The notes under the pieces: model-generated
Database searches by the model: none
What the model saw: only the letters and a program-made list of their open reading frames with translations
Told to the model about the DNA's origin: nothing
Assembly (NCBI RefSeq): GCF_030680185.1
Contig: NZ_JAUXVZ010000053.1
Location: 173,366 to 237,365 of the forward strand
Direction of reading: 5' to 3'
Source of the DNA: Phenylobacterium sp.
GTDB taxonomy: Bacteria; Pseudomonadota; Alphaproteobacteria; Caulobacterales; Caulobacteraceae
Length of the DNA: 64,000 nucleotides
Part shown: positions 1-7,381 of the stretch, piece by piece
How the letters are laid out: every line of letters starts with the position of its first letter
Position numbering within the stretch: position 1 is the first letter of the stretch
Position numbers and translations under genes: made by a program

Positions 1-2
1 GC

Positions 3-407
3 ATGGCCAACAGCCGCGCCGGGCGCGAGCTGGCGGCCCAGCAGGGCCGCTCCTATGAGGCCATCGGGGAAACCCTCGAGACCCTGGAATGGCTGTGCGA
101 CACCCGCGATGCGCCGATGGATTCGGTCTATGACCTCTCGACCCAGGTCCTCGATATCGCCGGTCTGTTCGACGACAAGCAGCTCTGCCGCGCGGCCTAC
201 AGCCTGTGCGAACTGGCCGACAAGCTGCGCACCCGCGACGAGGCGGACTGGGCTTCGATCAAGCTCCACGTCAACGGCATGCGGCTGATCTGGAATACCG
301 AGGCGGCGGGGCGCGACAATCTCAACGCCATGGTCGAAGGCCTCTGGGCCCTGACCGATCGCCTTCGCGTGGATGACGCCGGCGGCGAGGCGACGCCCGC
401 CGACTGA
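3..407 (+). CDS. Unrecognised small acidic protein, possibly cut at the window edge
   Basis: An open frame of 134 codons starts two bases into the window with ATG and ends in TGA. The true start may lie upstream, since no ribosome binding site can be seen. The predicted protein is acidic and mainly helical, with no signal peptide, membrane segment or Cys cluster. A Leu/Asp-rich stretch (around residues 40-75, containing LSTQVLDIAGLFDDKQLCRA) suggests a helical bundle. I do not recognise the family. Codon use matches the neighbouring genes, so it is probably real. It ends about 50 bases before the convergent thiolase gene. No function is assigned. Confidence 0.6.
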   Translation: MANSRAGRELAAQQGRSYEAIGETLETLEWLCDTRDAPMDSVYDLSTQVLDIAGLFDDKQLCRAAYSLCELADKLRTRDEADWASIKLHVNGMRLIWNTEAAGRDNLNAMVEGLWALTDRLRVDDAGGEATPAD

Positions 408-458
408 CGAGAACGCCGCCCCCGAAGCGCAAGGCTCCAGGGGCGGGTCTCAGGCCGA

Positions 459-1598
459 TCAGGCCTCGTTGGAGAAGATCACCGTGCCCGAGGCGGCGAA
501 CATGCCGCCCACCCCGTGGCAGACGCTGATCTTGGCGCCATCCACCTGGGCCGGCGCAATGCCGCGCATCTGACGAACGCTCTCCTGCAGGGCGTACATG
601 CCGTACATCCCTGAGTGCATGTAGGAGAGGCCGCCGCCATTGGTGTTCAGCGGCAGCTTGCCGCCGATGGCGGTGTTGCGCTCATTGATGAAGTGCTTGG
701 CCTCGCCCGGCTTGCAGAAGCCGAGGTCTTCCAGGCCGTAGAGCGGCAGATGGGCGAAGGCGTCGTAGATCATCAGGTGATCGACGTCGGCATGGCTGAT
801 GCCGGCCTCGTCAAAGGCCTTCTTGCCCGAGACCCGGAAGGCCTTGGACGAGGTGAAGTCCTCCATCTGGCTGACCATCGGGGTCTCGACGCTCTCGCCC
901 GTGCCCAGCACATAGACCGGCTTCTGCGGGAAGTCCTTGGCCCGCTCGGCGCTGGTCAGGATGAGCGCGCCGCCGCCGTCGGTGACCAGGCAGCACATCA
1001 GCTTGCGGAACGGCCAGGCGATCATGTCGGAGTTGAGCACGTCGTCGACCGTGATCGGGTCCTTGTAGGAGGCGCGGGGGTTCTTGGCCGCCCACTCCCG
1101 CTGGATCACCGCCACATTGGCCAGGTCTTCCTCGGTCACCCCATAGGTCTTCATGTAGCGAAGCACCGGGATGGTGAACATGGTCGGGGGAGCCGTAACG
1201 CCATAGGGCATCTCGAACTGGCCCATGAGGCTGGAGGCTGCGCGGCCGAAGCCGCCGACACCCACCCGCGAACGGCCGGATTCGCCATGGGTGATCAGGA
1301 CGGTGTTGCACAGCCCTTCGTTGATCGCCGCGGCCGCATGGCGGACGTGCAGCATGAAGGAACAGCCGCCGACGCTGGTGCCGTCGGCATAGGTGGGCGT
1401 GATCCCCAGATACTGGGCGAGCTCCACCGGCGAGATGCCGGCGCAGGCCACGCCGTCGATATCGGTGGGCTTCAGGCCGGCGTCGGCCATGGCGTTGAGG
1501 GCGGCGTCGGCGTGCAGGCCGATCACGGACACGTCCGGAATCTTGCCCATCTTGGTGGTTTCAGCGGCGCCTACGACCGCGACAGATTTCTGCTTCAT
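459..1598 (-). CDS. Thiolase-fold lipid-transfer protein (SCP2-thiolase/Ltp type)
   Basis: A 379-residue thiolase-superfamily protein. GGCS with Cys79 lies where thiolases carry the acylated cysteine, a TNGGGLSYMHSG segment covers residues 319-330, and CHGVGG at 360-365 matches the C-terminal Cys/Gly loop. The HDCF motif of SCP2 thiolases reads YDAF (278-281), so this is not a standard biosynthetic thiolase and may be an aldolase-like or lipid-transfer variant. The gene lies 7 bases after the DUF35 gene, and a TAAGG Shine-Dalgarno supports the start. Thiolase/DUF35 pairs are known from steroid side-chain degradation (the Ltp2-type retro-aldolase complex), which is the best guess. Cytoplasmic; substrate unknown. 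Confidence 0.85.
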   Translation of the reverse strand: MKQKSVAVVGAAETTKMGKIPDVSVIGLHADAALNAMADAGLKPTDIDGVACAGISPVELAQYLGITPTYADGTSVGGCSFMLHVRHAAAAINEGLCNTVLITHGESGRSRVGVGGFGRAASSLMGQFEMPYGVTAPPTMFTIPVLRYMKTYGVTEEDLANVAVIQREWAAKNPRASYKDPITVDDVLNSDMIAWPFRKLMCCLVTDGGGALILTSAERAKDFPQKPVYVLGTGESVETPMVSQMEDFTSSKAFRVSGKKAFDEAGISHADVDHLMIYDAFAHLPLYGLEDLGFCKPGEAKHFINERNTAIGGKLPLNTNGGGLSYMHSGMYGMYALQESVRQMRGIAPAQVDGAKISVCHGVGGMFAASGTVIFSNEA

Positions 1599-1605
1599 GG
1601 TCGCC

Positions 1606-2013
1606 TTACCCCTTGGCCGGCTGGAAGAACGGCAGCGTGATGGTGTCGCTCATCTTCTCGAAGACGACCTCGAGAGGCATGTCGAGCACCAGGGCCTCGG
1701 GCGTCTGGGGGCAGCCGACGATGTTGGTCATCATCCGCGGGCCTTCTTCGAGCTGCACCACGGCGATGGCGTAGGGCTCGGTCCCCATGTCCGGGCGGGG
1801 GCGATGATTGATGACGTAGGAATGCAGGGTGGCGCGGCCGCTGGCCTTGAAGACCTCGACATTGCGCGAGCCGGTCTTGGGCGCGAAGGGGCGCGGGGGG
1901 AAATAGGCTTCACCGGTCTCCTTGCAACGCTGGAGCAGCAGCTCCCCGTTGCGGGTCCCGTCCCAGAAATGCTGGGTCTCCGGAGTCGGCTCCGGCAAAA
2001 TGCGAGGCGGCAT
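1606..2013 (-). CDS. DUF35 OB-fold protein, partner of the thiolase
   Basis: A 135-residue DUF35 family protein: N-terminal helix with FWDGTRNGELLLQRC, a short rubredoxin-like zinc-ribbon region, then an OB-fold that normally holds acyl-CoA. Only Cys30 of the expected ribbon cysteines remains. The second ligand position is Thr33, and the usual CPxCGS reads APKTGS (44-49), so zinc binding is probably lost. It is the first gene of the two-gene operon with the thiolase. By analogy with Ltp2-DUF35 and acetoacetyl-CoA thiolase/HMG-CoA synthase complexes, it should be a non-catalytic subunit that channels the CoA thioester. Confidence 0.85.
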   Translation of the reverse strand: MPPRILPEPTPETQHFWDGTRNGELLLQRCKETGEAYFPPRPFAPKTGSRNVEVFKASGRATLHSYVINHRPRPDMGTEPYAIAVVQLEEGPRMMTNIVGCPQTPEALVLDMPLEVVFEKMSDTITLPFFQPAKG

Positions 2014-2026
2014 ACGTCTCCATCCC

Positions 2027-2046
2027 TCAAAAATGTTTTCAAAAAT
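2027..2046. promoter_or_regulatory. Direct repeat upstream of the DUF35-thiolase operon
   Basis: The octamer TCAAAAAT occurs at 2027-2034 and again at 2039-2046, 12 bases apart, about 15-30 bases before the DUF35 start codon. The AT-rich patch stands out in GC-rich DNA and is close to one helical turn in spacing. It could be an operator or part of a promoter; nothing else in the sequence names the regulator. Confidence 0.25.
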
Positions 2047-2109
2047 CCCGGCCTGTTCCGGCCGAGCGGGCGCCAGAAAAGACGAGTGCGGCCCGCTTGT
2101 CGACCAGCT

Positions 2110-2167
2110 TAGAGCCTTGAGCGCGTTTCGTCCGATAACCGGGTCCCACTTATCAGGACAGGCTCTA
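2110..2167. repeat. Nested palindromic intergenic element
   Basis: Outer arms TAGAGCCT (2110-2117) and AGGCTCTA (2160-2167) are perfect reverse complements. Inside them GTCCGATAA (2130-2138) pairs with TTATCaGGAC (2150-2159), with one bulged A. The right outer arm supplies the TAG stop of the DUF6285 gene. The nested design is typical of REP/BIME-like dispersed elements of alphaproteobacteria. It may also end transcription from the left or right. Only one copy is visible in this window. Confidence 0.6.
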
Positions 2168-2611
2168 GATCGGAGAGCCTGAAAGACGTCGCCGCTCGGC
2201 GCCCGCCACGAGCTCGCCCCAGACCTCGGCCTCCAGGGCCTTGGCCTCGGCGTCGTCGCGGCGTTCGAGCTCGGCGTGCAGGGCGATCAGGGCGACCCGC
2301 AGCTCGGCGTTGGCGCTCTGTAAGGCGCTCAGGCGAAGGCTCGTATCGCGACCCCCGGCCAGCTCCACCAGCCAGCGGCGGCGCGCATTGTCCTGGCTGA
2401 GCCGGGCGCCGGACCCCAGCAGGGTGCGCAGGGCGACGTTTTCCTGGACGAGGATTTCGGCCGCGCCGTCCCACATCTCGGCGGCCAAACCCAGCAGCAT
2501 GGCCGAGAGGCCAAGCTCCCCGGCCCGCTGGGCGGCGGGGATCTGTGGCGCGGCGTTACGGGCGACGCGGCCCGCCAGATCGGCGAGCACCTGGGAGACA
2601 TCGGGTTTCAT
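2165..2611 (-). CDS. DUF6285 domain protein
   Basis: A 148-residue, helix-rich, Ala/Leu/Arg-rich protein. The start chosen is ATG at 2611, which overlaps the TGA of the upstream phosphotransferase-family gene as ATGA, so the two are translationally coupled; longer upstream frames would run through that gene. DUF6285 proteins are regularly found directly behind acyl-CoA-dehydrogenase-linked phosphotransferase genes and have no established function. No signal peptide or membrane segment is seen. The family name rests on context and general sequence character; the pairing is the stronger evidence. Confidence 0.75.
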   Translation of the reverse strand: MKPDVSQVLADLAGRVARNAAPQIPAAQRAGELGLSAMLLGLAAEMWDGAAEILVQENVALRTLLGSGARLSQDNARRRWLVELAGGRDTSLRLSALQSANAELRVALIALHAELERRDDAEAKALEAEVWGELVAGAERRRLSGSPI

Positions 2612-3639
2612 AGGCGTCCCATCACATGCAGGGCGGCGCGGTCCTGGGCGTTGATCAGGGCCCAGGCCGGATAGACCAGGATCGGGTCGCGGTTGGCGCC
2701 GTCCATCCAGGCCCGGGCGCTGGAGACCCAGATGGCCTGGCCCTTCACGCAGGCGAACAGCTCCCACCACTTCAGCGCGGCAGGATCGACGCGCAGGCCG
2801 CTGGCCCTTTCCCAGGCGACGATGGCGCTCTCGCGCGGCAGCAGCCCGCCGGGCATGCCCTGACCGAAATACCAGACCGGATTGAAGCTCCAGCCCAGGT
2901 CCTCCAGCGGATCGCCCAGGTGGCACATCTCCCAGTCCAGCACCCCGTGGACGCCGCCCTGGTCGTCATAGAGGAAGTTGCCGGTGCGATAGTCGCCGTG
3001 CACCACGCCGACCTTCTGGGCCGGCGGCGGCGGATTGGCCCGCAGGTGGCGGATAGCCGCGCGGATGATCGGCAGGGGCTCGCTCTCGTCGGCGTCGAGC
3101 ACCCCTTCCCAATGATCCAGTTCGCGCCGCCAGCAGTCCTCGGCGGCGACCGCAGGCAGGGTGTCGCTCAACTGAACCGCCGCCGCGTCGGCCGCGGCGA
3201 TCTGGCCGAGGATTTCCCATTTCCGGGCGCCCAGGACCGCATGGGTCTCCAGATAGGGCGACGCCCACAGGGCGCCGGGTCCCGCCTGGAATCCGGCGAT
3301 CTCCTCGGCCACGAAGAACGGGCTGCCCAGCGCGTCGCTTCCCTCCTCCAGCCACAGCATCTCGGGCACCGGCACGCCCGTGCCGTGAAACGCCCGATAG
3401 GCCTCGAACTCCACGCGGCGTTCGGTGTCGATCAGACTGTCGGCCGGGTCCCGGCGCAGGATCAGCCCGCGACGACGCGGCGCGCCGTCCGCCTCGGTCC
3501 ACGACAGGGTGAAGCGATAGGTCTGGCGCGAGGCGCCGCCGGTGATGCGGGCGACCTCGGTAATCGCCACGTCACGGGCCTGCGGCATCTGGCCGGCGAT
3601 ATAGCCGGCCAGCCGCGTGGTCAGTTCAGCCTCCTCCAT
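2608..3639 (-). CDS. Phosphotransferase family protein (APH/ACAD10-like kinase fold)
   Basis: A 343-residue protein of the aminoglycoside-phosphotransferase superfamily. HGDYRTGN (214-221) is the catalytic loop with Asp216 as base, and DWE (235-237) is the metal-binding motif. An N-terminal kinase lobe with GGASRQTYRF (34-43) forms the nucleotide loop. The start is set at ATG 3639, two bases after the P450 stop; a longer frame would overlap P450. Relatives fused or adjacent to acyl-CoA dehydrogenases (ACAD10/11 in animals) phosphorylate 4-hydroxy-acyl-CoAs during 4-hydroxy acid degradation. With a P450 upstream, a role in hydroxy-lipid catabolism is plausible, and antibiotic resistance is unlikely. 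Confidence 0.85.
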   Translation of the reverse strand: MEEAELTTRLAGYIAGQMPQARDVAITEVARITGGASRQTYRFTLSWTEADGAPRRRGLILRRDPADSLIDTERRVEFEAYRAFHGTGVPVPEMLWLEEGSDALGSPFFVAEEIAGFQAGPGALWASPYLETHAVLGARKWEILGQIAAADAAAVQLSDTLPAVAAEDCWRRELDHWEGVLDADESEPLPIIRAAIRHLRANPPPPAQKVGVVHGDYRTGNFLYDDQGGVHGVLDWEMCHLGDPLEDLGWSFNPVWYFGQGMPGGLLPRESAIVAWERASGLRVDPAALKWWELFACVKGQAIWVSSARAWMDGANRDPILVYPAWALINAQDRAALHVMGRL

Positions 3640-3641
3640 GG

Positions 3642-4916
3642 CTAGTGCATGCGGAAGCGGATGGGCAGGGTCTTGGGTCCGTTGACGAAGATGGCCTGGG
3701 ACATCTTCGGTTCGCCGGCCAGCTCCAGGGACTCGAGCCGGGGAATCAGCTCCTCCCAGAGGATGCGCATCTCCATCTTGGCCAGGTGCTGGCCCAGGCA
3801 CAGGTGCGCCCCATAGCCGAAGGCCAGGTGGCGGTTGGGCTTGCGATCGACGCGGAAGGCCTGGGGATCGTCGAACACCGCCTCGTCCCGGTTGCCCGAG
3901 GCGTAGCAGAGCATCAGCCAGTCCTGGGCCGCCAGGTCGCGGCCGGCCATGTGGGTCGGCTCGGCGACGGTGCGCATGAAGGTCTTCACCGGGGTCGTCC
4001 AGCGGATGGATTCGTCCACCAGGCCGGCGATCAGCGAGGGATCGGCCTTGAGTTTGGCCAGTTCGGCCGGGTTCTCGGCCAGGCCCCAGATGGCCCCGCC
4101 GGTGGAGGACGAGGTGGTGTCATGGCCGGCCGTGGCGACGATGATGTAGTAGCTCATCGCCTCGAATTCCGAGATCGGCTGGCCGTCGATCATGCTGTTG
4201 GCGATGACGCTGGAGAGGTCGTCGGTGGGGTTGGCGCGGCGGTCGGCCGATAGCTTGCGGAAATATTCGAAGAAGTCGGTGATGACGCCGGGCGTCAGCT
4301 TCTTGCCGGGATCGACGTCCTCCTTGCGGGCCAGTTCCGGGTCGGCGGCGCCGAACAGTTCCTGGGTCAGCATCAGCATCCGCGGCTCGTCCTCCCGCGG
4401 CACGCCCATGATCTCCATCACCACACGCAACGGATAATGCAGGGCCACTTCGCGGACGAAGTCGCACTGTCCGCCGGTGGCGGCCATCTGGTCGACGGCG
4501 GCCCTGGCGACGCCGCGGATGCGATCCTCCATGGCCCGCAGGTTCTGCGGCATGAACCACGCCTGGGTCAGCGCCCGGTACTTGTGGTGGTCAGGGGCGT
4601 CCATGTGGATCAGGGTGCGCAGCAGGTGCGGGCTGCCCCCGGTCATCTCGCGGATCTTGGCGTCGGTCTCCTGGTTGACGATGGTGGGCGACTTGTCACC
4701 GTTCAGGAACAGGGCGTTCTGGCGGCTGATCTCCAGGATGTCCGCATGCCGGGTCGCCACCCAGAAGGGCTCGAAACCCTTGGGCTCAGCGCGCCCGAAG
4801 GCGTTGTTGGCCCTCAGCCAGGCATAGGTTTCGTGAATACGCCCGTCCGCATAGGCCGCGGGATCGACGAGAATTTGCGCATGTTCGTCTGGTATGCGCG
4901 TCGCTGTTTCAGTCAT
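3642..4916 (-). CDS. Cytochrome P450
   Basis: A 424-residue soluble bacterial class I P450. The I-helix oxygen-activation motif AGHDTTSS lies at 263-270, the K-helix ExxR at Glu302/Arg305, and the heme loop FGYGAHLCLG at 366-375 with Cys373 as thiolate ligand. There is no membrane anchor, so the enzyme is cytoplasmic and needs a separate ferredoxin and reductase; none is encoded in this window. It leads an operon with the phosphotransferase-family and DUF6285 genes, which suggests hydroxylation of a lipid, terpene or sterol chain before CoA-linked breakdown. The general form resembles the CYP125/linalool-hydroxylase group, but the substrate cannot be told from sequence. Confidence 0.95.
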   Translation of the reverse strand: MTETATRIPDEHAQILVDPAAYADGRIHETYAWLRANNAFGRAEPKGFEPFWVATRHADILEISRQNALFLNGDKSPTIVNQETDAKIREMTGGSPHLLRTLIHMDAPDHHKYRALTQAWFMPQNLRAMEDRIRGVARAAVDQMAATGGQCDFVREVALHYPLRVVMEIMGVPREDEPRMLMLTQELFGAADPELARKEDVDPGKKLTPGVITDFFEYFRKLSADRRANPTDDLSSVIANSMIDGQPISEFEAMSYYIIVATAGHDTTSSSTGGAIWGLAENPAELAKLKADPSLIAGLVDESIRWTTPVKTFMRTVAEPTHMAGRDLAAQDWLMLCYASGNRDEAVFDDPQAFRVDRKPNRHLAFGYGAHLCLGQHLAKMEMRILWEELIPRLESLELAGEPKMSQAIFVNGPKTLPIRFRMH

Positions 4917-4932
4917 GATCGCCCTGGACGGT

Positions 4933-4956
4933 ATGCTTACGCGACGGAATGCTTAC
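4933..4956. promoter_or_regulatory. ATGCTTAC direct repeat in the P450 upstream region
   Basis: ATGCTTAC occurs at 4933-4940 and 4949-4956 (period 16 bases), just upstream of the P450 start in the 188-base divergent gap between P450 and the lipocalin-like gene. The same gap holds an AT-rich patch (about 5008-5035) that could carry promoters for either side. The repeat is a candidate operator for a lipid-responsive regulator; no regulator gene is adjacent. Confidence 0.3.
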
Positions 4957-5104
4957 CTAGCGGCAGCAATTTCATTCCCCGACGTCAGCAGCCCGACACC
5001 TCCCTTGCTTTGTTCTATTTGGACAATTGATACTGCGAGCCTGAGCGCCGTCGCAATACCGACAATCAAATGGACGTAAGAAAGAGCGCCAGGAGGAGGA
5101 CGCC

Positions 5105-6187
5105 ATGCTGACCAAGGCCGACGATTTTCCCATCCATCAGACGGCCGAGCCGGTCGCCTATGCGGGGACCGACCGCAACTTCTACGACCGCTACTTTTTC
5201 AACGGCTACAGCCCCGATGGAGGGACGTATTTCGCCGTCGCCTTCGGCGTCTATCCGCACCTGAACATCGCCGACGCCCATTTCAGCGTCATCCGCGACG
5301 GGACGCAGCACTGCCTGCACGCCTCGCGGGTCCTGCATTCCGAGCGGCTGGACCTCAGCGTGGGTCCGATCTCGATCGAGGTGATCGAGCCGCTGCAGAC
5401 GCTGAAGGTGACGGTGAAGGACGGCGAGGGCCTGGCGGCCGAGATCACCTTCACCGGCCGGGCCTTTCCCATCGAGGAGCCGCGGTTTACCCGCCGCAAC
5501 GGGCCGCGGGCCTTCATAGACTATACCCGCATGACCCAGAACGTACGCTGCGAGGGCTGGATCGAGGTGGACGGCGAGCGGCGCGACCTTCCGGCCGGCA
5601 CGGTCGGCTCCCGCGACCGCTCCTGGGGGGTGCGGCCGGTGGGCGCGCCAGATCCGCAGCCGCCGGTCCCCATGACCATGACCGGCTTCTTCTGGCAGTG
5701 GACCCCGCTGAACTTCGCCGACCGCAGCATCTTCTTCCACGTCAACGCCGATCCGGACGGCGCGGCCTGGAACACCCGCGCGGTGGTCCTGCTGGACGGC
5801 GCAGCCCAAGGCGGCGGCCAGCACACCGAGGCCGCCTGCATGACCGGCGTCGAACTGATCCCCGGCACCCGCCACGCCAAGGGCGGGGTGCTGGAGATTC
5901 CCATCGACGGGGGCGTAGCCAAGGTGAGCTTCGAGCCCTTCCTCACCTTCCTCATGCGCGGCATCGGTTATTCCGGCGCCTGGCGACACGGGGCCTATAA
6001 GGGCGAACTGGTGGTCGAGCGCGAGGATATCGACCTGGCGGCCGCCGACATGGGCGCGCCCGAGCACGTCCACATCCAGGCCCTGTCGCGGGTGCGGCTG
6101 ACCTGGCCGGGCGAGGCCGAACAGAGCGGCCTGGGGGTCTTCGAACAGCTCATCGCCGGCCCCTATCGCCCCTATGGCCTGGGATGA
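5105..6187 (+). CDS. Lipocalin-like (AttH/CrtC-type) protein of unknown function
   Basis: A 360-residue protein with no signal peptide, preceded by a strong AGGAGGA Shine-Dalgarno. The regular alternation of short beta strands, with motifs such as GTVGSRDRSWGVRP and FFWQWTPLNF, fits the two-domain lipocalin-like fold of CrtC/AttH proteins and DUF7064-type relatives. Such proteins often sit in terpene, steroid or hydrocarbon loci and are thought to bind hydrophobic compounds or act as hydratases or cyclases. It is transcribed away from the P450 operon and followed 62 bases later by a hydrolase. The fold call comes from pattern recognition and should be tested by structure prediction. Confidence 0.65.
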   Translation: MLTKADDFPIHQTAEPVAYAGTDRNFYDRYFFNGYSPDGGTYFAVAFGVYPHLNIADAHFSVIRDGTQHCLHASRVLHSERLDLSVGPISIEVIEPLQTLKVTVKDGEGLAAEITFTGRAFPIEEPRFTRRNGPRAFIDYTRMTQNVRCEGWIEVDGERRDLPAGTVGSRDRSWGVRPVGAPDPQPPVPMTMTGFFWQWTPLNFADRSIFFHVNADPDGAAWNTRAVVLLDGAAQGGGQHTEAACMTGVELIPGTRHAKGGVLEIPIDGGVAKVSFEPFLTFLMRGIGYSGAWRHGAYKGELVVEREDIDLAAADMGAPEHVHIQALSRVRLTWPGEAEQSGLGVFEQLIAGPYRPYGLG

Positions 6188-6249
6188 GTCCTTGCCAACG
6201 GGGGCTCTTGCTGGTCGGGTCGACGGCGAGCCCCTGAGGACCCTGCGCC

Positions 6250-7239
6250 ATGCGACGGATGCTGTCCCTGATGTTCGGCGCCACGCCGGCGCCCCGGCCG
6301 GCGGGTCAGCCCCCTGATCCGCCGTCGGGTCGGTCCTCGCCCCCTCCGGCGTCGGGGCCGGCAAGCGAGGGGGTCGAGCGGACCTGGACCTCCACCGACG
6401 GGCTCGAACTCTCAGCCCGGGACTATGCGCCGGCCGCGGGCCCGGCCCGCCTGCCGGTCATCTGCCTGCACGGCCTGACGCGCAACAGCCGCGACTTCGA
6501 CGGCGTCGCGCCCGCCATGGCCGCCGCCGGCCGCCGGGTCCTGGCCCTGGATGTGCGCGGCCGGGGTCGCTCGGCCCACGACCCCAACCCGTCCAACTAC
6601 AACCCCGCCGTCTATGCCGGCGACGTGGCGGCCCTGATGACCGAGGCCGGAATCGCCAGGGGGATATTCCTGGGCACCTCCATGGGCGGCTTGATCGCCA
6701 TGACGCTGGCCACCCTGCGCCCGGACCTGATCGCCGGCGCCATCCTCAACGATATCGGACCCGAGATCGCCACCGAGGGCCTGACCCGCATCGGGAGCTA
6801 TGTGGGCGCCGCCGAGCCCGCCGCCTCCTGGGCCGAAGCCGCCCAGCGGTCGAGGGCCGTGAACGGCGTCGCCCTGCCGAACCTGAGCGACGCGGGCTGG
6901 ATGACCTTCGCCCGCCGCACCTGGCGCGAGATCGAGCCAGGCAGGATCGTTCCCGACTACGACCCCGCCATCGCCCAGGCCTTCGCCGGCGCGCCGGCCG
7001 GATCGACCCAGTCCAGCCCCGACCTCTGGCCGCTGTTCATGGCCCTGGCGATGAACCGGCCCCTGCTGCTGATCCGCGGGGGCCAGTCCGACCTGCTGAC
7101 CACCGGAACCGCTGGGCGGATGCAAGCCCTGGCCCCACAGATGCGCCGCCTGGATATCGACGGCGTCGGCCATGCCCCGACCCTGGACGAGCCGGAGGCC
7201 CGCAGCGCCATTCTCGACTTCCTGAAGACCGCCCCCTGA
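6250..7239 (+). CDS. Alpha/beta hydrolase
   Basis: A 329-residue alpha/beta-hydrolase. LHGLTRNSRDF (73-83) gives the oxyanion-hole HG, GTSMGG (142-147) is the nucleophile elbow with Ser144, and the catalytic His is about 308 in GVGHAPTLDEPE. The first 45 residues are Pro-rich and disordered, without a clear signal peptide; GAGGA-type bases precede the ATG, but internal ATGs at codons 4 and 8 are also possible. It follows the lipocalin-like gene on the same strand, possibly in one transcript. Substrate unknown: ester, lactone or C-C bond hydrolase. Confidence 0.85.
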   Translation: MRRMLSLMFGATPAPRPAGQPPDPPSGRSSPPPASGPASEGVERTWTSTDGLELSARDYAPAAGPARLPVICLHGLTRNSRDFDGVAPAMAAAGRRVLALDVRGRGRSAHDPNPSNYNPAVYAGDVAALMTEAGIARGIFLGTSMGGLIAMTLATLRPDLIAGAILNDIGPEIATEGLTRIGSYVGAAEPAASWAEAAQRSRAVNGVALPNLSDAGWMTFARRTWREIEPGRIVPDYDPAIAQAFAGAPAGSTQSSPDLWPLFMALAMNRPLLLIRGGQSDLLTTGTAGRMQALAPQMRRLDIDGVGHAPTLDEPEARSAILDFLKTAP

Positions 7240-7260
7240 AGAGCACCTCTTGAGGGCATC

Positions 7261-7284
7261 GCCTGACGGCTCCGGCGATCAGGC
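7261..7284 (+). terminator. Weak hairpin after the hydrolase gene
   Basis: GCCTGA (7261-7266) and TCAGGC (7279-7284) are perfect inverted arms, followed by TTGCCTT. It lies 22 bases past the hydrolase stop and before the MoxR gene. The stem is short and the T-run is broken, so terminator activity is only possible. Confidence 0.25.
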
Positions 7285-7381
7285 TTGCCTTATGCGGCGC
7301 GCAATTGGCACTATCGGCGGATTGCACCGAAGGGGGCCGCGGATTTTTCAACGCCGGCCCAATTTTTGAGAGATTGAGACT

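Noticed and set aside
2608..3639. Antibiotic resistance kinase
   Set aside because: The kinase fold is shared, but the P450 and DUF6285 neighbours fit lipid catabolism; no resistance context is seen.
3640..3801. N-terminal extension of the phosphotransferase-family gene
   Set aside because: It would overlap the end of the P450 gene by 160 bases and has no ribosome binding site; ATG 3639 is better.
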